From Pseudonocardia autotrophica (GTDB lineage Bacteria; Actinomycetota; Actinomycetes; Mycobacteriales; Pseudonocardiaceae), in contig NZ_JNYD01000008.1 in assembly GCF_000717175.1 (NCBI RefSeq), forward strand, positions 186,001 to 250,000: a stretch of DNA of 64,000 nucleotides. Direction: 5' to 3'. A program made the translations under genes and the position numbers. Below, in pieces: positions 15,669 through 24,243 of this stretch. A model generated the notes under the pieces. It saw only the letters and a list, made by a program, of their open reading frames with translations, had not been told where the DNA came from and did no database searches. Within the stretch, counting starts at the first letter, position 1; the number at the start of each line of letters is the position of its first letter.

Positions 15669-18600
15669 TCAGCCGGCAAGATCCACCTTCGTCACGGACC
15701 CGTCCGCGTTGTACTGGTAGCCGTAGCGCCCGTCGGGACTCACGACGAGCTCCGCCGCCACCGCTCCCACGGGGATCGTCCTGGTGACGATCGCCCGTGC
15801 CGTGTCGACGACCAGGAGCGAGCCCGCAGCGTCCGCGACGTAGAGGATGGCGCCCTCCGGTGCCCAGGCGAGTGCTCGTGGCCCGGTCGGGACCTGCACC
15901 GACGCGGTGGCGGCGCCGCCCGGCCACTCGAGCACGGCGACGGTCGCCCCGGTCGCCACGGCCAGCTGCTGCCGGACGCCGGTCTCCCTGATCGCGATGA
16001 CCGCGGGAGGACCGGGCAGGGGAATGGTGGTCCCCACGGCGCTGTCCGCGAGTGTCACTCCGAGGGCCGCCGTGTCGGCGTTCGCGAGGAACCAGGCCCG
16101 GCCGTCGAGCCCGACCCGTAGCCAGTCCGCCGCGAGGGGCGATGGCGGAGTCGTGACGGTGCCCGTGCTCGTGTCGACGAGCGCGACCGCCCGGCGCCCG
16201 GGAAGGGCGGCGACCAGTTCCGGTCGTCCCGGGACCGGCCGGACGGAGGCAGCGGCAGCGGGGAGCTGAAAGCGGCCGACCTCTGACCGTGCCACGGGAT
16301 CGAGCACGACGACGGCCGGTACGGCGCCGCCGAGGCTCGCGAACACCTGTGACCCGTCCAGGGAGACCGAGAGGGCGCGGACCTCGCCGCCCGTGACCGG
16401 GATGGTCACTCCGCCAGCGAGGTCGGTGGCCGGGAGCGCACGCACCCCACCCGTCGCCGCCAGGTAGAGCGTCGCGCCGTCGGGGGAGAGGGCGGAGCGG
16501 TCGGTCCCGATGGCGCGGAACGATCCGGCACTGTCGGCGCCCCGGGCCGGTGGAGCCGCCGCGACGGCCGCGCCGCCCGTCGGCCCGCTGTTGACCTGGC
16601 CGACCACCGCCGCGCCACCGACGATCACGAGCGCGGCCGCGGCGGCGAGGAGCGCGAGGTGGCGTTTCTTCCGCCGGGCCCCGGCCGCGGACGGAGCCGA
16701 CCGGTCACCCGCAGCCCCGAAGGGCGGCGGAAGGTCCGGTGTCCCGATCCGCACGGTCGGAGGGGGCAATGGTGCGCCCGCCGGAGCCGAGGGAGGCGGC
16801 GGGGAATGCGGCACCGTGACCGCGGCTTCGGGCGGCGGGAGCGCCGGACGGGGCGGCGGACCGGCAGGCCGTCGCGCCGCCGTCGGCACGGGGGGGTGGA
16901 GCCACGACCAGTGCAGCCGGTCGAGCGACTCCGGCGGCAGCCCGGCGGCGACGTCCTGGGGCCGGGGATCCTCCCAGAACACCGGTCGGACGAACCCCTC
17001 CCGTCCGAGGCGCAGCGCGTACTCCCATTCGTCGCGCACATGCTCGGACCGCATCGCGTTGTGGGACCAGAAGAGCTGGAAGACGTCCGCCTCCTCGATC
17101 AGCTCCCGCAGCCGCGGCTCCCACCGCTCCCCGGCCCGCAGCGCCGCGGAGTCGACGATGTACCGGTCCCCGATCACCGACACCGCCGACGACACCGCCC
17201 GCACGATGTCCGCATCCCGGTGCGAGTACGAGGCGAAGATCTTGCGGTACCGGACCGCGACGTCGCGCTCCCGCGGCGGCGTCGCGGCCTGCCGGCCGCG
17301 GGTCACCGCGATCCGGAAGGTGACCTCGCCGATGAGCACCACGCCGAGGAAGATCCGCACCCCGCCGCTCAGGGACCGGCCGACCGCCCGCTCCGACGCC
17401 CGGATGCGGAACTCGACCTTGTGCACGGCCTCCTCCCAACGGAAGGCAGCCGACGGCGGGTTGACCTCGCCCTCCCGCAGCCAGGGCTCGACCACGATCT
17501 CGTCGCCGTGGGCCAACCGCTGCGCGGCAGGGGCCGCGACCGACCCGTACGGCTCGGAGCGGTCGGCGACCGCCCGCTCGGCGGCCTTCTGCACGAGGTG
17601 CGTCGGGTCCACCGTCTCCCCGGAGTCGGGGTCGACGACGGCGTCGGTCTTGTGGGCGAAGAGCAGCAGTGGGGTCCAGGTCTTCGCACTGACGGTTGCG
17701 GGCCGGTGGACGGTGAACTGGACGTCGTCGTCCCACGCCACGGGCTCCGCCTCTGCGAGCACCACCCGGTCGTGCTCCGCGAGCACCGCGGCGCCTCGTG
17801 CGGCGACGATGTCCGGCTCGCCCGGGAAGCAAAGGACCGAGGCGGGAAGGTGCTGCTCCAGGAGTTCGCGCAGGAGCGGTGTGCGGGACCATCCGCCGAC
17901 GACGGCCACGCACCGCAGCCCGTCGCCGCGGCCCTCGGGAAATCCGGCTGCCCGCAGGGTCGCCATGAGTGCGAGGACCGCGCTGCTGATCGGCAGCGCC
18001 AGGACCATCTCGAGCTGCCGGCGGTCCAGGTGGACCTCGCCGCCGACGCCGACGACCGTTGTGTCGGCTGCGGTCGTCAGCTCCTCCCGAGCGCGGCGCA
18101 CGGCGGAGACCGACAGCTCGACGTCGGGACCGAGTCGCCGGCGCAGCGTCTCGTCCGCCCCGTCGGCCCCGGGCGAGGTCTCCGTGGACAGGACCTCGAA
18201 CCGACCGGCGCGCCGCACGACGACGGCCGTGGTGCACTGCGTCGCACCGGCGTCGAGTACGGCGACGGAGCGCGCGTCGCCGGCCTCCTCGGTGGCGGCG
18301 AGGTGCGCGGCCACGGCCTCGTGGGTCGTGACGATCCGCGTCGCGGGCAGGTCGAGGAGGCGCACCGCGGCGGCGAGCCTGTCCCGGTGCGCCTCGTCCC
18401 ACGAGGTCGGGTGGGCGATCACCGCCGCGTCCGGCGGACCACCCTCCCGGTCCGAGACGACGTCGACGATCGTCCGGAGGAGACGGACGAGGGCACCGGG
18501 CGGGGCGTCGTCGCCGAGCGGCCGGATCGGCCCCTCGGGCTCACCGAGAACGGCCTGTGCGTGCTCGTCGAGCCGGTAGCGGGTGGGCACGACGGCAGCC

Positions 18601-18704
18601 ACGCCGGCCAGGACGACGGCGTCGGTGATCCCCTGTCGACACACCGCCGCGGCCACCGTGGACATGCCGATGTCCACGCCCAGCGCGTAGCCCTCGCGGT
18701 CCAC
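15669..18704 (-). CDS. Hsp70-like ATPase / TIR / transmembrane / beta-propeller fusion
   Basis: A 1011-residue multidomain protein. Residues about 1-320 are an actin/Hsp70-like ATPase: phosphate loop ALGVDIGMSTVA, second loop VAVLDAGATQC (about 150), adenosine loop VAVVGGWSRTPLL (about 268). Residues about 330-480 form a beta-rich linker (VQFTVHRPATVSAKTWTPLL start) of a type seen before TIR domains. Residues about 487-600 are TIR: KIFASYSHRDADI, a conserved glutamate in SEHVRDEWEYAL, FWEDPRPQ. A proline-rich stretch (605-680), one membrane helix (about 685-703), and a YVTN-like beta-propeller (720-1011) follow, so the propeller probably lies outside. GTG 18704 is preceded by GGGGAG; GTG 18728 is the alternative. 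This gene probably senses with the propeller and signals through TIR; that is inference. Confidence 0.75.
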   Translation of the reverse strand: MDREGYALGVDIGMSTVAAAVCRQGITDAVVLAGVAAVVPTRYRLDEHAQAVLGEPEGPIRPLGDDAPPGALVRLLRTIVDVVSDREGGPPDAAVIAHPTSWDEAHRDRLAAAVRLLDLPATRIVTTHEAVAAHLAATEEAGDARSVAVLDAGATQCTTAVVVRRAGRFEVLSTETSPGADGADETLRRRLGPDVELSVSAVRRAREELTTAADTTVVGVGGEVHLDRRQLEMVLALPISSAVLALMATLRAAGFPEGRGDGLRCVAVVGGWSRTPLLRELLEQHLPASVLCFPGEPDIVAARGAAVLAEHDRVVLAEAEPVAWDDDVQFTVHRPATVSAKTWTPLLLFAHKTDAVVDPDSGETVDPTHLVQKAAERAVADRSEPYGSVAAPAAQRLAHGDEIVVEPWLREGEVNPPSAAFRWEEAVHKVEFRIRASERAVGRSLSGGVRIFLGVVLIGEVTFRIAVTRGRQAATPPRERDVAVRYRKIFASYSHRDADIVRAVSSAVSVIGDRYIVDSAALRAGERWEPRLRELIEEADVFQLFWSHNAMRSEHVRDEWEYALRLGREGFVRPVFWEDPRPQDVAAGLPPESLDRLHWSWLHPPVPTAARRPAGPPPRPALPPPEAAVTVPHSPPPPSAPAGAPLPPPTVRIGTPDLPPPFGAAGDRSAPSAAGARRKKRHLALLAAAAALVIVGGAAVVGQVNSGPTGGAAVAAAPPARGADSAGSFRAIGTDRSALSPDGATLYLAATGGVRALPATDLAGGVTIPVTGGEVRALSVSLDGSQVFASLGGAVPAVVVLDPVARSEVGRFQLPAAAASVRPVPGRPELVAALPGRRAVALVDTSTGTVTTPPSPLAADWLRVGLDGRAWFLANADTAALGVTLADSAVGTTIPLPGPPAVIAIRETGVRQQLAVATGATVAVLEWPGGAATASVQVPTGPRALAWAPEGAILYVADAAGSLLVVDTARAIVTRTIPVGAVAAELVVSPDGRYGYQYNADGSVTKVDLAG

Positions 18705-18788
18705 CGACTCCCCTGACCTTCGACGCACGTGTCACCAAGGTCGCGGAGAGTGTCCGGCGCGTTACGCAGCCCGGCGATGCTTCTGACG

Positions 18789-18810
18789 GTGCGTAGTTGT
18801 CCATACGCAC
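18789..18810. promoter_or_regulatory. Inverted repeat GTGCGTA-N8-TACGCAC
   Basis: Perfect 7-bp arms separated by 8 bases, 85-106 bases upstream of the Hsp70-TIR start. A further TACGCA half-site lies at 18763-18768. The repeat is the core of the longer element shared with 31174-31235. Likely an operator; binding protein unknown. Confidence 0.55.
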
Positions 18811-18853
18811 ATCCCGCACCCCGGACTGTGCCGTCAGGCCGATGACGGCGGCG
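18792..18853. repeat. 62-bp dispersed element, copy A
   Basis: Matches 31174-31235 without gaps at 51 of 62 positions by hand count. Three blocks are nearly invariant: CGTAG(T/C)TGTCCATACGCA, GCACCCC and GCCGATGACGGCGGCG. It lies between the Hsp70-TIR start and the end of the upstream membrane-protein gene. Confidence 0.7.
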
Positions 18854-18974
18854 TCCGGCGCTGACATCGTTGTACCGCGTGGTCCGGACCACAGCACCAC
18901 CCTGAAGGCGTCGTGCGGCATCGTCGTGGCCGGCACGAGGTCTGTGGTCTCCTGTCCAGAGTCCCCGCGTCGCA

Positions 18975-19340
18975 TCACGCCAGGAGGAGAAGGGCCGTCG
19001 TCACTGCCGCGACGGCGCCGGTGATCGGCGGCGGTAGTGCTTCGGCGAGCCGGGCGAGTTGCCGGATCGACAGCCCGCACAGCTGCTGCAGACGGATCAC
19101 GGCACCCGCGACCGCGGCTCCGTACTCGTAGGCGACGAGGGGCGGCCGCGCGCCCCGCGAGCGGAAGCCGGTGCTGATCCAGTACTCGGGCAGAAGGAGC
19201 ACGCCCGCGGCCACGACGGCCACATCCTCGGTCATGCGCGCGATGACTCGGAGAGAGGTCGGGAGCACCCGGCTTCCCACGAGCGCGGCCGCCAGGCCGA
19301 CGAGAACCACGAGCAATAGCCCCTGGAGGAAGGCGATCAT
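18975..19340 (-). CDS. Small membrane protein, last gene of SEFIR-STAND operon
   Basis: A 121-residue protein with N-terminal hydrophobic helix (MIAFLQGLLLVVLVGLAAAL), a middle hydrophobic part (VAVVAAGVLLLPEYW), an amphipathic region with conserved-looking LQQLCGLSIRQLARLAEAL, and a C-terminal hydrophobic helix (ITGAVAAVTTALLLLA). Family not recognised. Its ATG overlaps the stop of the SPFH-like gene (ATGA at 19337-19340), making it the fourth coupled gene of the operon. As a short membrane protein in a signalling operon it is a candidate pore-forming effector, by analogy only. Confidence 0.65.
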   Translation of the reverse strand: MIAFLQGLLLVVLVGLAAALVGSRVLPTSLRVIARMTEDVAVVAAGVLLLPEYWISTGFRSRGARPPLVAYEYGAAVAGAVIRLQQLCGLSIRQLARLAEALPPPITGAVAAVTTALLLLA

Positions 19341-20410
19341 TGTTTCCCGTCGGCCGGGCGCGACTGGTCGGGTATCGGTATGGGTGGATGCTCCGGCGGC
19401 CTGATGAAGCGTTCGACGGAATCCTTCAACAGCTGCAGTGCCACTCTGGCCTGCTCGTCGATCTCCCACCTCTCGATCACGCCCGATTCCAGGAGCCTGC
19501 TGACGAACTCGGTCGCGTGCCGCCAGTTCTCGTGGCGCTCCTCCCGGAGGATCTCGACCACCTTCGCGACGTCATCGGGGTTGTGGGCGACCTGCAAGGC
19601 AACCTGTGCCAGCTCGCCCTCCGCGAGGAGCACGCGGTAGCGATCCACCCGCGCGCCGAGCACGTCGTCGCTGTTCCGTTCCTGGAGGACACGGAGCCGG
19701 TGGGTCCGGTCCTCGAGCTCGATCCGGTGGCCGATCTCGTCGATGCTGGTCCGCTGACGGACGGAGGTCGCATTCATCGTCAGCCGCAGATAGACGGACG
19801 TCCGCAACCCGTAGACGCTCCCGACGTCGTGCCGTCGCGCCTCGTCGAGCGCCGCGATCTCGGCCTCGGCGACCGCCTCCGCAGGAAAGCGGCGCGTGAC
19901 GGTCCCGAGGACCTCCTCCAGCGGAGCGGTCAGGACCTCCCGGATGTCGCGGACGGCATCCTGCACGACGAGCATCGGGTCCGTCACCCGCCATCGCACG
20001 CTCGCCTTCGCGTGGAACGCATACGTGTCCCCCTTGGACGGCAGGTCGAACTCGATCGTCGTGTGCCGGAGGCCGGTGTCGACCTCGTAGACCGTCCCGG
20101 CGCCGGCCCAGAACAGCTCGCCCGCGGTCGGTCGGGCATGGGGCTCGAACAACCGCGAGCGGCCCTTCGCGTCAATGATCACCAAGGCCACCCGAGCGCT
20201 CGGGTGTGGCCGGGACCGGAGTGCGGAGAACCGGGTCTGGTGCCGCTCGCGCAGGACGGGGTCCGCGCCCTGCAGCGCAGACGGCGAATTCGATCCGCCC
20301 GCCACGGCGTCCGATCGGTGCGGCCGAGACGTTCCCTCCACCGCGTCCCGGTCCGATCGATTCTCACGGGGCTTCTGGTCATCCGGCGTCTTCCCGTCGG
20401 GCTGGGTCAT
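19337..20410 (-). CDS. SPFH/band-7-like protein
   Basis: A 357-residue protein without a clear membrane helix. Residues about 80-220 have the SPFH-type pattern: ALVIIDAKGRSRLFEPH, GTVYEVDTGLRHTTIEFDLPSK, then KASVRWRVTDPMLVVQDAV, a long helix, and LRTSVYLRLTMNATSVRQR. A charged helical region (HRIELEDRTHRLRVLQER) and a C-terminal polar region follow. SPFH proteins form membrane-associated ring scaffolds. The assignment is by pattern only. ATG 20410 overlaps the stop of the STAND-like gene (ATGA), and its own stop overlaps the next ATG, so its amount is tied to both neighbours. Confidence 0.55.
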   Translation of the reverse strand: MTQPDGKTPDDQKPRENRSDRDAVEGTSRPHRSDAVAGGSNSPSALQGADPVLRERHQTRFSALRSRPHPSARVALVIIDAKGRSRLFEPHARPTAGELFWAGAGTVYEVDTGLRHTTIEFDLPSKGDTYAFHAKASVRWRVTDPMLVVQDAVRDIREVLTAPLEEVLGTVTRRFPAEAVAEAEIAALDEARRHDVGSVYGLRTSVYLRLTMNATSVRQRTSIDEIGHRIELEDRTHRLRVLQERNSDDVLGARVDRYRVLLAEGELAQVALQVAHNPDDVAKVVEILREERHENWRHATEFVSRLLESGVIERWEIDEQARVALQLLKDSVERFIRPPEHPPIPIPDQSRPADGKQ

Positions 20411-22752
20411 GCCGAGGCGCCCTCTCGTGACGCCGTGGCCGCGATCGCTGCGGTGATGCGCTCCGCAGAGCGGGGGGACAGGGGGTCCGCCCACCGACGC
20501 CGACGGCTGTCCACGGCATGGAGCAGCCGCCGTCGATCGCGCTCCCCGTCGACCAGATGCGGCACCAGTCCCAGGAAGGCGTCGAGTGTGGCGGGATCAT
20601 CCTCGGCGATCTGCCACCACGAGCCGATGGAGTTCATGAGGACCGATCCCGCGAAGCGTTCGGACAGGACCGAGCGGAGGATGTCACCGACGGGCTCCCA
20701 CAACCTCCCGTCCTCGTTCGGCAGGCCGAGAAGGATCGGCCACCGCCGGCGATCGGCCTGTGTCCGCGGCTGGTCGCCGAACACCTCCGTGTCGCTGCCG
20801 ATCGACGACATCCGCAGTCCGGCCATGAGCACGACGCACTGCTGACCGAGTTCACGCACGCTCGGACGCTCGTGGCTCAGCCAATCGCGCACCTTCCGGA
20901 GCACCGCATGGCGGTCGTCTGCGTTGGCGAAGAGCCGTGCTGCGCTGAGCGCGCTCACGAGGCGCAGGTCCCAGACTTGCGCGGCATGCCGGCCGGGCAC
21001 GTCGTCGGGCGCGATCAACTCCCATGGTGTGCCTATCACCCGGAGCTCCTCGAAGGATCTGTCGATCGAGCGCTTGCCGATCCCGTAGCCGAGGCAGCGC
21101 GCCGCTGTCCAGCGCAGGGCCAGCTCGTCCGAGCGGCGCCACCGCCGCAACTGCGCCTCGACGACCTCGCGCGTCCGCTCGTCGAGAGCAGCGTGATCGA
21201 GCGCCAGGGCGGCGAAGGTCCGCCGTCCGATCCACGTCTCGTCGTCCGCGTCGTCATCGTCTGGTGTGTCGCGGTCCGGATCATGTGCCCTCGCGGGCGG
21301 GCGCACCTCGGCGGCTCGGGCGATGAGAGCCGGGAACGTGTGGGTGAAGTCCGCAGCAGCCAGCAGGCCCGCTGCCTGGGCCGCCCGGTTGCGCACGAGG
21401 GCCTGCGGGTGGGCGGACAGCCGCCACAGCCACTCCACGACCGGTTCGCGAAGGGGAAGGTGCCGCTGCCACACGTACGTCAGCAGAACCGCAGGCGTCC
21501 GTCGGTCCCGGTACCGGACGACCTGCGACGGCACCGGCACACCGTCCATCGTGACGTCACCTTCCGCGGTCTCGGCGTCGAGTGCTGCCAGGACCGTGTC
21601 GTCGGTCTCGGACACCACGGGGCGGCCGAGCGTGGGTGCGTTCCCGCCGGCGTGGACCAGCAGGTCTGCGAGGTCGGCCGCTGCGGTGCTCATGATGTGC
21701 AGCGGGAGGTCGTCGAATACAGCGAGAGCCATCCGGAGCGCAGCGGTCCTGAGCCTGCGTTCCGTGACGTCGCGACGCACCGATTCGCCGAGGTCGGCGA
21801 AATACTCGGCGATCCGCCGGGACAGGAACCCGGCCGCGGCGGTGCGCAGTTCCTCGAGCGTCAGCCGCTCCTTCATGTGATCGACCAGCAGAAGTGCGAG
21901 CCCCGCGATCTCGGCCGGGCGAGGCGTGGGGCCCAGAGCCTCCCGGACCTCTGGTGCCTCTGCACACCTCAGGAGTTCGTCCACAGTCATGATGTCGTCC
22001 GGACGGCGATGAAGCTCGAGGAGGCCCTGCAGGAGCGCCTCGTAGGGCGGCGGGGCGCACTCCAGGAGGTAGTCGCCGAGTGCGTGGAGGACGGCCGGAG
22101 TCGGGGGCGCCACCAGGACGAAGTACCCTCGGCGGCGCTGCAGGAGGGCGGCGAGGCGGTCGGCCTGGGCCTCGGTGGGTGGAAGGCGTCGCTCCGTGAT
22201 CTCGGCCAGGGTGCCGGTGCCTTCGGCGATCGTCTGCTCGTCGACGTCGCCGAGGTCGGTTCCCGGCCCCAACCGGAAGACCTTGCCCTCGCTCACCGTG
22301 TCGAGCAGGTGGAGCCCGGTGGTCGCGCGGCCGCTACCGGGATGCCCGACGAGGACGAGTAGCCGCCGCGCATCGAGGGCGGTGAGCATCTCGTCGTACC
22401 CCGGCACGGCCACGTACTGCTCCCGGAGCAGCTCCAGCCGTTCCTCCCGGACCTGACCGGCCTCGGCCGCACGCTGCCGCGGGCCACCGACGTAGATGCG
22501 GTCGCCCACGTGGACCCGCTGATCACGACCGCCGGTGATCATGGCGGTGGCAATGGGACGGAGGGCTTTCCGACCGCGGAGGAGCTGAGCCTGGTCGGCG
22601 TCGTCCTGCAACGCCTTCCGGTCCGTGCCCGTGGCCGGCGCAGAGCCGTCCCCGATGCCGCTCGACGAGGCTCCTGGGTTTCCCCCGGCAGGACCGGGAG
22701 CGGGCGCTGACGGCGCAGCAGGGGCCTGCTCCGAGTCATCGGGCGTGCTCAT
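20407..22752 (-). CDS. STAND-like P-loop protein with helical repeats
   Basis: A 781-residue protein. After a proline/alanine-rich N-terminus comes a short beta-patterned tag (VHVGDRIYVGG), then a P-loop-like core with RLLVLVGHPGSGRATTGLHL at about residues 130-150 and a hydrophobic strand GYFVLVAPP. The Walker A lysine is replaced by arginine, as expected for a degenerate or inactive NTPase. The remaining two thirds is helical with HEAT/ARM-like repeats (VRNRAAQAAGLLAAADF, ALRWTAARCLGYGIG, RELGQQCVVLMAGL). It would link the SEFIR protein to downstream partners. ATG 22752 overlaps the SEFIR stop (ATGA). Nearest known idea: inactive STAND proteins of actinobacterial conflict systems; no named family is certain. 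Confidence 0.6.
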   Translation of the reverse strand: MSTPDDSEQAPAAPSAPAPGPAGGNPGASSSGIGDGSAPATGTDRKALQDDADQAQLLRGRKALRPIATAMITGGRDQRVHVGDRIYVGGPRQRAAEAGQVREERLELLREQYVAVPGYDEMLTALDARRLLVLVGHPGSGRATTGLHLLDTVSEGKVFRLGPGTDLGDVDEQTIAEGTGTLAEITERRLPPTEAQADRLAALLQRRRGYFVLVAPPTPAVLHALGDYLLECAPPPYEALLQGLLELHRRPDDIMTVDELLRCAEAPEVREALGPTPRPAEIAGLALLLVDHMKERLTLEELRTAAAGFLSRRIAEYFADLGESVRRDVTERRLRTAALRMALAVFDDLPLHIMSTAAADLADLLVHAGGNAPTLGRPVVSETDDTVLAALDAETAEGDVTMDGVPVPSQVVRYRDRRTPAVLLTYVWQRHLPLREPVVEWLWRLSAHPQALVRNRAAQAAGLLAAADFTHTFPALIARAAEVRPPARAHDPDRDTPDDDDADDETWIGRRTFAALALDHAALDERTREVVEAQLRRWRRSDELALRWTAARCLGYGIGKRSIDRSFEELRVIGTPWELIAPDDVPGRHAAQVWDLRLVSALSAARLFANADDRHAVLRKVRDWLSHERPSVRELGQQCVVLMAGLRMSSIGSDTEVFGDQPRTQADRRRWPILLGLPNEDGRLWEPVGDILRSVLSERFAGSVLMNSIGSWWQIAEDDPATLDAFLGLVPHLVDGERDRRRLLHAVDSRRRRWADPLSPRSAERITAAIAATASREGASA

Positions 22753-23945
22753 CGTTCTCCCGGACCATAAATGTGACCGATGTGGACGGAGCCGTGATCG
22801 CGCTGGATCACCACGGGGCCACTGTTGTGCTGCACGGACCAATCCGGGCTGGGTTCGCCGTTCCCCCGGGGGCGTTCCGAACGTCCGGCCGGTAACGGTG
22901 GACAGACCGAACGGCCCGCGACGGCGATCCAGCACGTGCGGCCGTCGGCAGCGTCTGCGGCGACCTCGCGGAATGACCGGAGGGGCGGGAAGAAGCCCGA
23001 GGAGGCTACGGCTCGTTCGTGGAAGGCGTGCGAGATCGCCACGACCGTCGAGGCACCGTGCACGCGGTGCATCAGTGCGGTCGCGCGACAACCTGCAAGC
23101 CGCTCGGCGAGCCGGCTCGGAGTGGCTCCGCCAGTGTGGTCGACGTCCGCTCCGACGCTGCACCTCGCCTTCTCGTGCCGCGTGAACGAATGCAGGTCGT
23201 CCAGAAGCAGCCCGGCAGCGGACACGTCGTCGGCCCGAAGGGTCACCTCCCGCTCGTACACCTCGCAGCTACCCTCGAGGAGGCTCTCCGTCACCACCTC
23301 GGCATCCGCCGGCGCCTTCGTGGTGAGGACCTCCGCGGCCCTTCGCCGTGTCCAAGGGGAGCCTCCCGACACGGTGATGTGGAGGACGATCCGTGGCGTC
23401 GGGTCGTCGGGGGCGAGCCGAGGGACCGGGCGGAGCTCAGGAGACACGATGGCCGGCTGACCGGTGAGGAAGCGTAGGAGCCGCGTCACGCCCTCCACCG
23501 TGAAGCTCTCCACGCGGTACTCCGTCACCACACCTGGCTGGAGCGTGTAAGGGACGTCCGCAGTACTCGTGCCGGGGAGGAGCACCGTCAAGAACTTCCG
23601 CCGGGCGCCTGCCTGGTCCCGGTAGAGCTCGGACCGGATGAAGCGGGCCTCCCACTGCACCCCGAGCCCCGGGCCGGCCTCGTCCTCCTCTCCGACGTCG
23701 GACTCGAACCGGCGACGGTAGGCGGGCGACGCGATCAGCAGGACGTGATCAGCGGTGCGGACCTGCTCCCGGGTCCATGTGGACCAGTCCTGCGGTTCCT
23801 CGTCGGCCACTCGATCGAACACGGCGTCGACACCGTTGTGCCGCAGCAGCTCCCACAGCCGTCTGACGTCCGCCTCGTGCTCGGGCACACCATGCGCGTA
23901 CGAGATGAAGACGCGCACGGACCGATCGCCTCGATCGTCCACCAC
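22749..23945 (-). CDS. SEFIR domain protein with cyclase-like C-terminal domain
   Basis: A 398-residue protein. Residues about 9-150 are a SEFIR domain (TIR-related): VRVFISYAHGVPEHEADVRR, GVDAVFDR, DWSTWTREQVRTADHVLLIA, SPAYRRRFE. The C-terminal half has a pattern similar to degenerate nucleotide-cyclase-like domains (VVAISHAFHERAVASSGFFP, then TCWIAVAG), followed by a beta-patterned tail (GPVVIQRDHGSVHIGHIYG) like the tag in the next protein. GTG at 23945 was chosen for GGGAG four bases upstream; GTG 23918 is another option. First gene of the four-gene operon, divergent from the LSDAT-SLATT operon. SEFIR domains mediate homotypic interactions or NAD-related signalling in some bacterial systems. 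Confidence 0.75.
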   Translation of the reverse strand: MVDDRGDRSVRVFISYAHGVPEHEADVRRLWELLRHNGVDAVFDRVADEEPQDWSTWTREQVRTADHVLLIASPAYRRRFESDVGEEDEAGPGLGVQWEARFIRSELYRDQAGARRKFLTVLLPGTSTADVPYTLQPGVVTEYRVESFTVEGVTRLLRFLTGQPAIVSPELRPVPRLAPDDPTPRIVLHITVSGGSPWTRRRAAEVLTTKAPADAEVVTESLLEGSCEVYEREVTLRADDVSAAGLLLDDLHSFTRHEKARCSVGADVDHTGGATPSRLAERLAGCRATALMHRVHGASTVVAISHAFHERAVASSGFFPPLRSFREVAADAADGRTCWIAVAGRSVCPPLPAGRSERPRGNGEPSPDWSVQHNSGPVVIQRDHGSVHIGHIYGPGER

Positions 23946-24243
23946 ACTGCTCCCGACCTCGCCACGGCCGATCAAGGCCGCGGCGAACCCCCCTGCCGCC
24001 TCCCACGCCGACGGGCCCCCGCTCGTCGAACTGCACCGTCGCATCCCTCGTGAGGGCACGGAGCGAGATCGTGGTGTCACAGATCGTGGCAAGTGGAGGG
24101 CGCCACGCAAAGGGCCAACAGGTTGACCCGAACATGTGCGAAGTGCGTACCGACGGCGGTACCGCTCGCATACCCTCCTGAAGCGCGAGGTCACCGGTCA
24201 GCACTCGTCGGTAGGGTTCGGGCCTACGAGGAGCGGGGGACGC
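23946..24243. promoter_or_regulatory. Divergent promoter region of SEFIR and LSDAT operons
   Basis: 298 bases between oppositely oriented operons. Contains TGCGTACC around 24145 and CGCATACC around 24172, resembling the TGCGTA half-sites seen elsewhere in the island. No gene seen. Promoter boxes could not be fixed. Confidence 0.4.

Noticed and set aside
16510..18716. Long open frames opposite the Hsp70-TIR gene
   Set aside because: Low-complexity Arg/Ser/Gly translations with no motif; explained by codon bias of the real gene on the other strand.
18541..19080. Minus-strand frame through the 62-bp element as a real protein
   Set aside because: The frame runs on into the Hsp70-TIR coding sequence in another phase and copy B lacks a credible start codon close by; kept only as an alternative reading of the element.
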